Below are positions 1-7,874 of a stretch of 64,000 bases of DNA, piece after piece. The stretch's first letter is position 1. Every line of letters begins with the position of its first letter. The position numbers and the translations under genes are program-made. The notes beneath the pieces were generated by a model. That model saw only the letters and a list, made by a program, of their open reading frames with translations. It was not told the origin of the DNA and made no database searches. The stretch is from CAYMCO01 sp964388955 (lineage in GTDB: Bacteria > Chloroflexota > Anaerolineae > Anaerolineales > E44-bin32): positions 124,001 to 188,000 of the forward strand of contig CAYMCO010000001.1 in assembly GCA_964388955.1 (NCBI GenBank). The letters are read 5' to 3'.

Positions 1-1024
1 CGAAGTGCGAGAAGGCATTCTCGGGCAGCGTCGAGGCTCCATGTTGGACAGCGCCAGCCAGTCCGTAGATGTCCCGGGCCACTTGGGATAGGTGCTTCAA
101 TGTCTGGAAGTCGACCTTCACCTGTGCCACCGACCCATCGGGTAGGACGACGCCGCCGTGGCTGGTGCCGGTCTGGATGCTGATCTTGGAGAGCCCGGCG
201 TATTCGGGGTCAATCTCCGAGAGGCGTTCGTTGAACCCGTCCATATATGCCCGCAGCTCCGGCTCCGTGCTGTTCCGCCCGCCGACTTCCCCGATCTCCC
301 CGCCGATGGACACGGTGACACCCGCCGGCTCCAGGCTCCGCGCAAAGGCGGCGAGCTCCGCGGATCGCTCGAAGTTCAACTGCTGCTGTTGGCGGGTACC
401 GTCCTTTGAAAGGTCCACGAGCGTGGAGGTGTCGATGTCGATGTTGAAGAACCCCGCGGCCAGCGCCTCTCGGACCAGCTCGCGCACCGCAGACATCTCC
501 CCGTGTGGATCCGCTCGATACCGCTTTTCGCTCACCTGGAAATGATCCCCTTGGATAAACACGGGCCCGCGGTGCCCTTCCGCAAGCGCAGCCCCCAGGA
601 CGCAGGCGGCGTAGGCGGCCGGGCGTTGATCCGTATATCCAATTTCGGAGCGTGCGATCTCGAAGATGATGGCCCCTGCGCGACGCGATTGGGCTGCCCG
701 GAACACGGCGCGCGCCATCTGGTAGGTGAGAGAACGCAGGTTCATCGCGGGTACGGCGAAATCGGTGCGCGTGTCTCCCCGGCCGCGAGCCATGTAGAGC
801 GTGTGGATGGAGGCGGGAACAATCCCCACGTCCAGGGCGCATTCCCGCAAGAGCCATTGGGCTGCTCCCCGGGATCGCCCCTGGCCGAAAACGGCGGAAC
901 GCACCAGGGGCTCGACCCGCTTGCCCAACTCCACGGCATCTTCGACATGCACTGCGACGCCATCCAGTTGCACCGCGGAACCAAGCGGACCGGCGATTCC
1001 TGTCAACAACTCTGCGTCGGGCAT
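1..1024 (-). CDS. class II aldolase family protein (fructose/tagatose-bisphosphate aldolase-like), 3' end outside the window
   Basis: The open frame runs from an ATG at 1024 on the minus strand to the window edge, giving at least 341 residues, so the C-terminus is missing. A ribosome binding site (GAGGAAG) lies 5-10 bases upstream and fixes the start. Visible motifs are QGDHFQVSEKRY, NIDIDTSTLVDLS, SIGGEIGEVGGRN and QHGASTLP. These match the layout of class II (zinc) aldolases, with a metal-binding GDH, a Glu-containing strand and a late HGAST loop. The family cleaves ketose bisphosphates into dihydroxyacetone phosphate and an aldehyde. The central part departs from typical FbaA, so a tagatose-bisphosphate or other sugar-phosphate substrate is possible. 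It is transcribed divergently from the gene at 1230. Confidence 0.78.
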   Translation of the reverse strand, partial: MPDAELLTGIAGPLGSAVQLDGVAVHVEDAVELGKRVEPLVRSAVFGQGRSRGAAQWLLRECALDVGIVPASIHTLYMARGRGDTRTDFAVPAMNLRSLTYQMARAVFRAAQSRRAGAIIFEIARSEIGYTDQRPAAYAACVLGAALAEGHRGPVFIQGDHFQVSEKRYRADPHGEMSAVRELVREALAAGFFNIDIDTSTLVDLSKDGTRQQQQLNFERSAELAAFARSLEPAGVTVSIGGEIGEVGGRNSTEPELRAYMDGFNERLSEIDPEYAGLSKISIQTGTSHGGVVLPDGSVAQVKVDFQTLKHLSQVARDIYGLAGAVQHGASTLPENAFSHF

Positions 1025-1074
1025 CTTGTCTTCCTCTTTCTGCGCCGGATCGGCCGGACAATCCGGCCAGCCCA

Positions 1075-1080
1075 ATTATA
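1075..1080 (-). promoter_or_regulatory. possible -10 box of the aldolase gene
   Basis: TATAAT on the minus strand, about 50 bases before the aldolase start. No good -35 box is visible at 16-18 bases, so this is tentative. Confidence 0.33.
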
Positions 1081-1167
1081 ACTCGAGGATCGGATGGCCC
1101 GCCGCTCCGACAATCAATGGCGGCTTGGGCGGAGCCAAACGGCGGGCATGTAGATCGTCCGGAGCGA

Positions 1168-1195
1168 TTGCCTCCTGGAAATCCTCGACTATAAT
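1168..1195 (+). promoter_or_regulatory. sigma-70 type promoter for the 1230-2826 gene pair
   Basis: TTGCCT, a 16-base spacer and a perfect TATAAT, ending 34 bases before the first ATG. A GGGGAGG ribosome binding site lies between promoter and start. Confidence 0.55.
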
Positions 1196-1229
1196 GGGCG
1201 CAGATGAATGATACGGGGAGGCATGCCAG

Positions 1230-1757
1230 ATGAGCGATCTTCCGGATCCGCTGAAGAAAGTCACGGAAACCAGCGACCTGTTGGGAAAGCTGAGGAGCTT
1301 CGTCTCCAAGTTCACCGGCTATGTCGAGCGCGACCAGCGGCGAGAAGCGGACCGGATGATGCGCACCGCAATCGCCCAAAGGTACGATGAGCAGTGGTCG
1401 CGTGTTTCACGCCTCCAACAAGAACTGATCGACAAAGGCAAGCTCGAATATGTGGATGATTTGGAGCGCGCCGCGATCAAACTGCGGACTTTCGCCGATC
1501 GGGTGAAGGGCGCCTCCTATGGCTACGCTGGTCTGTTCGATCATGCCCGCATCGGCGAGAAGGAGTTGGCCAATCTGTATGCCTTTGATCTTGCCTTGCT
1601 CGAGAATGTTGAGAACATCGCCCATTCGGTGGACAACGTGGAGACGTCCATCGGCGATGAAGGGCTGCCAGCGGCGATACGCCATCTAGAAACCCTGGCC
1701 AGGGAAGCGATCGACACTTATAACCGGCGCGAGGAAGTCATTTTGGAAGTTGAGTAG
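1230..1757 (+). CDS. conserved helical protein next to an SPFH protein, unknown function
   Basis: A 175-residue soluble protein, rich in charged and heptad-like segments, with no signal peptide or membrane segment. It starts at an ATG preceded by GGGGAGG. It ends 25 bases before the SPFH-domain gene on the same strand, so the two are probably co-transcribed and may act together. No family motif was recognised. The sequence looks like a long helical bundle with a repeated hydrophobic pattern, which would suit a partner or adaptor of the SPFH protein. This is inference from context only. Confidence 0.7.
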   Translation: MSDLPDPLKKVTETSDLLGKLRSFVSKFTGYVERDQRREADRMMRTAIAQRYDEQWSRVSRLQQELIDKGKLEYVDDLERAAIKLRTFADRVKGASYGYAGLFDHARIGEKELANLYAFDLALLENVENIAHSVDNVETSIGDEGLPAAIRHLETLAREAIDTYNRREEVILEVE

Positions 1758-1782
1758 GACTAGCCCAGCAGGAGTGTGAGCG

Positions 1783-2826
1783 ATGGCAAGGATATTCGAT
1801 GTTGTTGAGTACCCGAACGAAATGCGGGACCACCTCGTGTACCGGATCCCCGAGGCCGGCGCAGGCGATTTTCGCATCGGTTCCCAAGTGATCGTGCGCG
1901 AAGCGCAAGCGGCAGTATTCTTCCGCGACGGGAAGGCGCTGGATACGTTCGCCCCTGGTCGACACACGATCACCACCGCCAATATACCGCTGCTGGTCGA
2001 CTGGATTGGCAAGGCCTTCAATGAGCGCAGCCCATTCACGGCCGAGGTGTTCTTTGTCTCAATGAGAGAATTCGCCAATGAGAAGTGGGGAACTCCTCAG
2101 CCGATCATCGTTCGCAACCCGGGCATGGGACTCGGGGTGGCATTGCTGCAGGGATATGGCACTTACAGCTTTCAGGTTTCCGATCCCCAGCAATTCGTCA
2201 CCCAGATTGTCGGGGCCATGGGGAGCTACCGAACCCGGGATATCGAGGACCGGCTGCGATCCATGCTTCTCTCCAAGCTGCAAGACCTGTTGGGGGAGAC
2301 CACCAGCGCCACCAGCGTACCCGAGTTGATCGGGCTGGTGGAGGAGATCGGCGCTGGGGTGCGGGCGAAGGCCCAGGACGACTTCAAAGCCCTGGGAATG
2401 ACGCTGAAGTCCTTCTATATCGGGAGCCTCAAGCCCTCCGATAAATCGGCGGAAGAGCTGCGGGCAATGGGCATGCTGGATATGGCCACCTATACGCAGC
2501 TCCAGGCGGCCGACGCGATGCGCGATGCGGCCCAGAATCCCTCCGGTGGAGCCGGTCTGACGGCGGGGATTGGCACGGGGTTGGGCATCGGCGGCGTGAT
2601 CTCTGACACGCTGCGGCAGAGCCAGGCGGGAATGTCCGCCGGAGACGCATCCGCCCCCGCCGCCGGTGTCCCGGATGTGATGACTCCCTCTGAAGCCGCG
2701 ACCTACTTGCGGGTCTCAGAGGAGGATGTCATCGCGGCGATCGAAGCAGGCGACCTGAAAGCCAAGAAGATCGGCAAAGCCTACCGCATCAGCAAGGGTT
2801 CGCTGGACGAATTCTTGAAGACCTAG
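1783..2826 (+). CDS. SPFH/virion-core-like protein with C-terminal excisionase-type helix-turn-helix
   Basis: A 347-residue protein. Residues about 1-235 resemble the YdjI/virion-core branch of the SPFH (band 7) superfamily, with the typical opening IFDVVEYPNEMRD, the VREAQAAVFFRDG strand and an FVTQIVG segment. A Gly/Ala-rich linker (about 245-290) follows. The last 45 residues begin MTPSEAATYLRVSEEDV and end AYRISKGSLDEFL, a textbook MerR/excisionase-type helix-turn-helix (HTH_17). Proteins of this branch often carry a zinc ribbon or another short module at the C-terminus. Here that module would bind DNA or act as an interaction domain. There is no membrane segment. The start follows GAGTGTGAGCG, a modest ribosome site. 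Confidence 0.8.
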   Translation: MARIFDVVEYPNEMRDHLVYRIPEAGAGDFRIGSQVIVREAQAAVFFRDGKALDTFAPGRHTITTANIPLLVDWIGKAFNERSPFTAEVFFVSMREFANEKWGTPQPIIVRNPGMGLGVALLQGYGTYSFQVSDPQQFVTQIVGAMGSYRTRDIEDRLRSMLLSKLQDLLGETTSATSVPELIGLVEEIGAGVRAKAQDDFKALGMTLKSFYIGSLKPSDKSAEELRAMGMLDMATYTQLQAADAMRDAAQNPSGGAGLTAGIGTGLGIGGVISDTLRQSQAGMSAGDASAPAAGVPDVMTPSEAATYLRVSEEDVIAAIEAGDLKAKKIGKAYRISKGSLDEFLKT

Positions 2827-2935
2827 AATCCGTTCAGATCGGTCAAACAAGGCAAGCGGCCAAACGCCGGTGTCAGGGGATTCGGCGTCCCTTCGCTGCG
2901 CGCTTCTTGGGCAGGTGACAACGCTGCAGGGCGCG

Positions 2936-3628
2936 TCAGACTGAGAATCTCGCCTCGCGCGCCAGTTCCTCCACCTGCGCCTCGCTCAGGGAATTGCCTT
3001 TGGGCAGCCTGCGAATCCAAGCTTTGGCTTTCTTGTGATAGACGCATGGCACAGGAGAGTCATCGGCGTGCACCTCAGCATTGGGATGGACGAACAACAT
3101 CACGGCGTCAAAGTCGATGGTCTCCCCGTCTGAAACCCCCTTGGGCAGGCGTCCTTTCAGTCTTTCCAGCCCGTTGTCCGCCTCTCGCTTCAGGTCGCCA
3201 ATGGAGCGAAGGCCGCCGCGTCGAAGCAGGCCGCGCTTTGGGGCCTGATGCCACCATTCGCCATCGCTGTAGGTGATCTCCCCCTCTTCGGGGTGTGGCA
3301 GGAGCAAGTGCACGCCAGCGGGGCCGGTCAGGAAATGATCCACGCCGTAGCAGTAGTGGAACATGGCGTAGCGATCGTCCAGCCCTTTGAATGCGCCCTC
3401 CACAGTCTCATCCATGCGCGGGCTTTGACCCCAACGTGCATGCATTTGATTCCCGATCTGGGATAGCAGCAGCCCGATCACCGCGGACGCCAAGACCGGA
3501 GCAAGCCATTCGGGGCGCAAGAATGAGATCGCCAGGCCGATCACGAAAGCCGCCAGGCCGGCCCCCACCAGAATGCGCGCCAACCTGGACCGACGCTGGA
3601 TCTTGGCCGAATCGACGAAGTTGCGCAT
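2936..3628 (-). CDS. membrane-anchored NERD-like protein
   Basis: A 230-residue protein with two adjacent membrane segments (about residues 18-55, AGLAAFVIGLAISFL and VLASAVIGLLLS). A cytoplasmic domain follows that looks like NERD (nuclease-related): YCYGVDHFLTGPAGVHLLLP, then GEITYSDGEWW, then GDLKREADNGLERLKGRL. In NERD proteins this pattern leads a restriction-nuclease-like fold, but I cannot identify a full catalytic triad here. Its ATG shares one base with the fabF stop codon (TGATG), so translation is probably coupled to fabF. That places it in the plsX-fabF operon, although no role in lipid synthesis can be inferred from sequence. Confidence 0.65.
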   Translation of the reverse strand: MRNFVDSAKIQRRSRLARILVGAGLAAFVIGLAISFLRPEWLAPVLASAVIGLLLSQIGNQMHARWGQSPRMDETVEGAFKGLDDRYAMFHYCYGVDHFLTGPAGVHLLLPHPEEGEITYSDGEWWHQAPKRGLLRRGGLRSIGDLKREADNGLERLKGRLPKGVSDGETIDFDAVMLFVHPNAEVHADDSPVPCVYHKKAKAWIRRLPKGNSLSEAQVEELAREARFSV

Positions 3629-4890
3629 CAGGATTCAGGCTCTTGCAGCACCAAGCAGGCGTTCTGCGCGCCAAGCCCGAAGGAATTTGAGAGGGCGGCG
3701 TGGACGGGCGCCTGTCGGAATCGATTGGGCACATAGTCCAGATCGCATTCAGGATCCGGCGTCTCGTAGTTGATGGTGGGGTGGACCAGATTGTGTTCTA
3801 TCGTCAGTGCGCAGACGATGGCCTCGATGGCCCCTGAGGCGCCCATGGCGTGGCCGATCATGGACTTGGTTGAGGAAACCGGGATCTGATACGCCCGTTC
3901 TCCGAATAACCGCTTGATCGCGGAGGTCTCCACCGCATCATTCAGCGGTGTGGAGGTGCCATGCGCGTTGATGTAGTCAATCTTCTCGGGCGGGATTCCG
4001 GCGTCTTGCAGCGCCCAACGCATGGTGCGGGCGGCGCCATCGCCCGAGGGATCCAGCGCCGCAATGTGGTACCCGTCGCAGGAGGAGGCGAAGCCCGATA
4101 CTTGCGCATAGACATGGGCTCCGCGCCCCGCGGCGTGCTCCGCGCTCTCGAGGATGAGGCAGGCGGCGCCCTCAGAGAAGACAAACCCCTCACGCTTGGA
4201 GTCGAAGGGACGGGAGGCCTTCTCGGGTTGGTCATTGTAGTTGATCGGTAGGGCGCGCATGGCCGCAAAGCCGGCCATGGTGTATTCCCGGAGCATGGCT
4301 TCCGCGCCGCCGCACATCACGACTTCGGCGCGCCCCATGCGGATCATATCGGCCCCGATTCCCACCGCTTGGGTTCCGGTGGCGCACGCTGTGGTCACCG
4401 TGCAGCTGGGTCCCATCGCGCCGGAGAATTCGCTGATGTGGAAGGCGATCATGTTGGGGAGAATGGCCGGCAGGGTAAAGGGATTGATGCGCGCCGCCCC
4501 TTGTTCCCAGTAGTTGAACAAACCGTCCTCCGCCTTCTCGAATCCGCCGATGGCGGTGCCAAAGGAGACGCCGACCTGCTCCCCGCCCGTAAGGGGGATC
4601 TCCAGACCGGCGTCCTCCAGGGCGCGTGCTGCGGTCACGACGGCCATTTGGGACACACGCGACATGCGTCTCCGGTTCTTGGCGTCGATACCGTCAGAGG
4701 GGTCGAAGTCAATCACTTCCCCGGCGATCTTGCACGGAACGTTCGACGCATCGAAGAGCGTAACAGGTCGAATCCCGGAACGTCCTGCGAGAAGCGCTTC
4801 CCAGAAGCCCCCCAGGTCGGATCCCAGGCAGGTGGATACCCCCATTCCGGTGATCATCACCTTCCTTGAGGGGGAATGGCGTTCCTTCAC
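3628..4890 (-). CDS. fabF: beta-ketoacyl-ACP synthase II
   Basis: 420 residues, the usual length. It opens with VMITGMGVSTCLGSDL. The active-site cysteine is C169 in the motif TVTTACATG. The two catalytic histidines are in NAHGTSTPLNDA and STKSMIGHAMGASG, so the Cys-His-His triad is complete. It condenses malonyl-ACP with acyl-ACP in fatty acid elongation. The start is a GTG at 4890-4888 that overlaps the plsX stop as GTGA, indicating translational coupling. Together with plsX upstream it forms a short lipid synthesis operon without acpP, fabD or fabG in the window. Confidence 0.95.
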   Translation of the reverse strand: MKERHSPSRKVMITGMGVSTCLGSDLGGFWEALLAGRSGIRPVTLFDASNVPCKIAGEVIDFDPSDGIDAKNRRRMSRVSQMAVVTAARALEDAGLEIPLTGGEQVGVSFGTAIGGFEKAEDGLFNYWEQGAARINPFTLPAILPNMIAFHISEFSGAMGPSCTVTTACATGTQAVGIGADMIRMGRAEVVMCGGAEAMLREYTMAGFAAMRALPINYNDQPEKASRPFDSKREGFVFSEGAACLILESAEHAAGRGAHVYAQVSGFASSCDGYHIAALDPSGDGAARTMRWALQDAGIPPEKIDYINAHGTSTPLNDAVETSAIKRLFGERAYQIPVSSTKSMIGHAMGASGAIEAIVCALTIEHNLVHPTINYETPDPECDLDYVPNRFRQAPVHAALSNSFGLGAQNACLVLQEPES

Positions 4891-5906
4891 GCGATCTCCT
4901 CCATCGGTTGCTTGTCGAGAGAGGATTGTATCGCCCCCCGCATCGACTCCAGCAACCCCCCTTCCACGGCCTCGCGGGTCACGCGTATGGCATTCACCAG
5001 GGCCCTGGTATCGGATCGACCATGGCCCACGAAGACCAGGCCGTCTACTCCCAACAGCGGAGCGGCCCCATACTCGGCGGGATCCAGCACGCGCCGCACT
5101 CGCCTGAAAGCGGGACGAGCGAGCATCCCGCCGAGCGAAGTCATGATGCCCGCTTCGATTTCCCGGCGGATGATCTCCACCAAGAAGCCGGCCACGGCCT
5201 CGCTGGTCTTGATGAACACATTGCCGTTGAATCCGTCCATGACGACCACATCCGCCTCGCCGCCGTACACCTCCTTGGGCTCCACATTTCCGATGAAGTT
5301 CATATCCGAGGCCTGCAGCAGCGGGTAGCTTTCCTTCACCAGCATATTCCCCTTGCCTGGTTCTTCCCCGTTGGAGAGCAGGCCCACGCGCGGCCGTTCG
5401 ACCCCCAATTGAAATCCGGCGTAGACGGCGCCCAAGATGGCAAATTGGAGTATGTATTCGGGCCTGCAGTCCGCGTTCGCCCCGATATCCAGCGCCACGC
5501 AGAACCCGGCCATGACGGGGATATTCACCGCCAACACAGGGCGCTTGACGCCGCGGATCCTCCCCAAGGTGAAGAGGGCATTTGCCAGCGCTCCGCCCGT
5601 GTTCCCCGCGGTCACGAATGCATCCGCCTCACCGCGCTTCACCAGGTCCATGCCCACAGCCATCGAATTGTCCGGCTTTGCGCGCGCCGCCTCCGCGGGC
5701 TTGTCGGTCATCTCAAGCACTTGCGGTGCATGAACCACCCTCACCAGATCGGTCGCGACCGCTTCATTCTTGAGTTGGCTGTGCAGCAGATCCTCCGGGC
5801 CCGTGAGGGTGACTGGATCTCCCCACCGCTCGGCAGCTGCCAGAGCCGCTTGAATCTCGATCACCGGATGGGCGTCGCTTCCCATCGCATCCAACGCTAT
5901 ACGCAT
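4887..5906 (-). CDS. plsX: phosphate acyltransferase PlsX
   Basis: 339 residues starting at MRIALDAMGSDAHP, the family's hallmark N-terminus. The frame is open 27 codons further upstream, but only this ATG matches the conserved start, and an AGAGGTG site precedes it. Further signatures are FVTAGNTGGALANALFTLGRI, DIGANADCRPEYILQFA, LLSNGEEPGKGN and VMDGFNGNVFIKTSEA. PlsX converts acyl-ACP to acyl-phosphate, the donor for PlsY in phospholipid synthesis. The stop overlaps the fabF start. The gene lies divergent to tRNA-Leu, with about 107 bases between them. Confidence 0.95.
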   Translation of the reverse strand: MRIALDAMGSDAHPVIEIQAALAAAERWGDPVTLTGPEDLLHSQLKNEAVATDLVRVVHAPQVLEMTDKPAEAARAKPDNSMAVGMDLVKRGEADAFVTAGNTGGALANALFTLGRIRGVKRPVLAVNIPVMAGFCVALDIGANADCRPEYILQFAILGAVYAGFQLGVERPRVGLLSNGEEPGKGNMLVKESYPLLQASDMNFIGNVEPKEVYGGEADVVVMDGFNGNVFIKTSEAVAGFLVEIIRREIEAGIMTSLGGMLARPAFRRVRRVLDPAEYGAAPLLGVDGLVFVGHGRSDTRALVNAIRVTREAVEGGLLESMRGAIQSSLDKQPMEEIA

Positions 5907-5958
5907 GTGTGCACCTCTCCGCCGGCGGCCCCTGAACACGCGCCCCTGAACGCCCGCA

Positions 5959-5988
5959 TTGACAAGAGACGACCAAGGGCTATACAAT
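5959..5988 (+). promoter_or_regulatory. promoter of tRNA-Leu
   Basis: A perfect TTGACA followed by TATACAAT. The -10 can be read as TATACA (16-base spacer) or TACAAT (18-base spacer). It ends 24 bases before the tRNA. The bases just upstream hold a short direct repeat (GCCCCTGAAC twice, near 5928-5951). Confidence 0.75.
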
Positions 5989-6012
5989 ACCCCCGATTAC
6001 AGGCTGGAACCT

Positions 6013-6095
6013 GCGCTGGTGCTGGAACTGGCAGACAGGCATGGTTGAGGGCCATGTGCCGAATAGGCGTGCGGGTTCAACTCCCGCCCAGCGCA
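6013..6095 (+). tRNA. tRNA-Leu(GAG)
   Basis: A full type II cloverleaf of 83 bases with a long variable arm. The acceptor stem is GCGCTGG/CCAGCGC and the D stem CTG/CAG with loop GAACTGGCAGA. The anticodon stem is CATGG/CCATG with loop TTGAGGG (anticodon GAG). The variable arm is TGCCGAATAGGCGT and the T arm GCGGG-TTCAACT-CCCGC. The discriminator base is A. The 3' CCA is not encoded and must be added by a nucleotidyltransferase. Confidence 0.95.
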
Positions 6096-6098
6096 CAA

Positions 6099-6129
6099 GA
6101 GCGAGGGCCGGAAGCACCGGTTCTCGCTC
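6099..6129. terminator. 13-bp hairpin between tRNA-Leu and the ABC operon
   Basis: GAGCGAGGGCCGG pairs with CCGGTTCTCGCTC around a five-base loop (two G-T wobbles). It begins four bases after the tRNA and ends five bases before the stop of the convergent ABC ATPase gene. A clear T run is missing on both strands, so it may serve as a bidirectional terminator or as a 3'-end stabiliser. Confidence 0.6.
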
Positions 6130-6134
6130 GTTCG

Positions 6135-6902
6135 TTAATACAGAATCTGGTCGATGAAGGCTCTTGTGCGCGCTTCTTTGGGCTGAGTAAAAATCTCCTC
6201 GGGAGTGCCCTCCTCGAGAAGCCTGCCATCGGCCATGAAGACCATTCGGTCCGCTGCAGCGCGCGCGAAGCCCATCTCGTGAGACACGACGACCATTGTC
6301 ATGCCCTCCTTGGCGAGGTCGAGCATGACGTCCAGCACTTCCTTGATCATCTCGGCGTCCAGGGCGGAAGTCGGCTCATCGAAGAGCATGATCTTGGGGT
6401 TCATCGCCAGCGCGCGCGCAATGGCAACCCGCTGCTGCTGCCCGCCGGAGAGCTGAGCGGGGTGGTTGTCCTCCTTTTCCAGGATGCCCACCCGCTTGAG
6501 CAGGTCCCGGGCGATTTCCTTGGCCTCATCGTCACTCCTGCCGCGCACCAGCTTCTGGGCGAGGGTGACGTTCTCGATTACGGTCAGGTGTGGATACAGG
6601 TTGAAGTGCTGGAAAACCATGCCCACCTCCGCGCGCACGGTGTCGATGTCCGACTTCGGCGCGGATACCTCGATGGAGTCCACGACCACGGTCCCGCTGT
6701 CGACCTCCTCCAGCTTATTGATGCATCGGAGCAGCGTGCTCTTCCCACCGCCGCTGGGTCCGAATATGAAGCACACCTCCCCTCGATCGACCCGCAGGCT
6801 GACGTCAATCACCGCTCGCACATGGCCGAAGCTCTTGTGGACGTGTTCGAGGATGATGATATCATCGTTCACGGGAGCAGGTTGCATCGCTTCATTCCTC
6901 AT
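6135..6902 (-). CDS. polar amino acid ABC transporter ATP-binding protein (GlnQ/HisP type)
   Basis: 255 residues with all ABC motifs: Walker A GPSGGGKST, Q-loop VFQHFNLYPHLTV, signature LSGGQQQR, Walker B IMLFDEPTSALD and the switch histidine in VVVSHEMGF. The subtype matches the polar amino acid uptake (PAAT) family. It powers import of an amino acid through the permease encoded just upstream, whose 3' end it overlaps by 11 bases. Third gene of the binding protein-permease-ATPase order. The substrate cannot be named from sequence. Confidence 0.92.
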   Translation of the reverse strand: MRNEAMQPAPVNDDIIILEHVHKSFGHVRAVIDVSLRVDRGEVCFIFGPSGGGKSTLLRCINKLEEVDSGTVVVDSIEVSAPKSDIDTVRAEVGMVFQHFNLYPHLTVIENVTLAQKLVRGRSDDEAKEIARDLLKRVGILEKEDNHPAQLSGGQQQRVAIARALAMNPKIMLFDEPTSALDAEMIKEVLDVMLDLAKEGMTMVVVSHEMGFARAAADRMVFMADGRLLEEGTPEEIFTQPKEARTRAFIDQILY

Positions 6903-7767
6903 AGCCCATTCTCTTTTCCAACAGCTTCACCAGCAGCGAGAGGCTGAGGGTCAAGACCAGATACATGAACGTCACCGTATTCCAGGTCTCGAAAGTACGG
7001 AAGGTGCGCGCTCGGTTGAGCTTCCCCAGGTGAGTGAGTTCGCGGACGGCCAGCACCGAGACGAGAGATGAGTCCTTCAGCATGGAAATGAAGTCATTGC
7101 CAAAAGGAGGCAGCACCCGTCGAATGGCCTGCGGCAGGATGATATAGCGCATCGCCTGCCCGTAGGACATCCCCTGCGATCGGGCGGCCTCCATCTGGCC
7201 TTTGGCGATGGATTCGATGCCGGCTCGAAACACCTCCGCCTCATAGGCGCCGTAGCCAAAGGCGAGCCCCATCATGGCGCGCGCTGTGGTGCTCAGATCC
7301 TGGATGTCCATTGAAGCCATTGCCGCCCCAAGCGAGCTGAAGGGAGGGAAGCGGAGCAGGCTGGCCATCAGTTGACCCGCCCCGTTGATCAGGGCAATCA
7401 GCAATGGTGCGATGACAAAGGCGAAATAGATGATCAGCACAAGCAACGGGATGCCGCGCACGACCTCGACATAGAATTGCGCCACGTTCCTGAGGATCAC
7501 GCTACGAGAGACGCGTCCAAGACCGGCCAGCAGGCCCAGGAGAAGCGCAATCGAGAACGACACCAGCGTTATGGTGATGGTCAGCCTCAACCCCTCCAGA
7601 AGGAAGAGAAAGGCATCCTGGTAGAGGGGAGCCGTATAGATGAGAAGGGCGATCAGCGCTCCGAGCACAAGGATGGCGATCGCCCACCAGGGCAGCGTAG
7701 ACAGCCTGCGCGGCCAGGGGATGACCTGGGGACGGGAGAGTTCAATTTCACTATCCATGAGGAGCAA
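6892..7767 (-). CDS. polar amino acid ABC transporter permease (HisM/GlnP family)
   Basis: 291 residues with about five or six membrane segments. The cytoplasmic EAA loop EAARSQGMSYGQAMRYIILPQA contacts the ATPase, and EVFRAGIESI before it is typical of the HisMQ family. Two starts are possible. TTG at 7767 has AAAGGAAAT seven bases upstream. ATG at 7758 lacks a ribosome site, so the TTG is favoured. A loop of about 30 residues between the second and third segments (INGAGQLMASLLRFPPFSS) is longer than in most relatives. Confidence 0.9.
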   Translation of the reverse strand: MLLMDSEIELSRPQVIPWPRRLSTLPWWAIAILVLGALIALLIYTAPLYQDAFLFLLEGLRLTITITLVSFSIALLLGLLAGLGRVSRSVILRNVAQFYVEVVRGIPLLVLIIYFAFVIAPLLIALINGAGQLMASLLRFPPFSSLGAAMASMDIQDLSTTARAMMGLAFGYGAYEAEVFRAGIESIAKGQMEAARSQGMSYGQAMRYIILPQAIRRVLPPFGNDFISMLKDSSLVSVLAVRELTHLGKLNRARTFRTFETWNTVTFMYLVLTLSLSLLVKLLEKRMGYEE

Positions 7768-7819
7768 GATTTCCTTTCATCAATTCTGCGGGCATCCGAC
7801 ACAACCACATGTGTTGATT

Positions 7820-7841
7820 GCGGGGCGCATCAGCGCCCCGC
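7820..7841 (-). promoter_or_regulatory. intercistronic stem-loop between binding-protein and permease genes
   Basis: GCGGGGCGC and GCGCCCCGC form a perfect 9-bp GC stem with a four-base loop, 33 bases after the binding-protein stop and about 50 bases before the permease start. No T run follows. In transport operons such hairpins typically protect the binding-protein message and lower downstream expression; that role here is inferred. Confidence 0.6.
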
Positions 7842-7874
7842 AGTCCCTTAGGCCAAGCGTGTTGCGCCCTCAGA

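Noticed and set aside
210..1379. A 389-codon minus-strand open frame over the first kilobase
   Set aside because: It is out of frame with the aldolase, which has the ribosome site and family motifs. The longer frame also extends across the divergent promoter region.
4866..6947. A 693-codon plus-strand open frame
   Set aside because: It lies antisense to plsX and the ABC ATPase, runs through the tRNA-Leu gene and has no protein family features. It is a by-product of high GC content.
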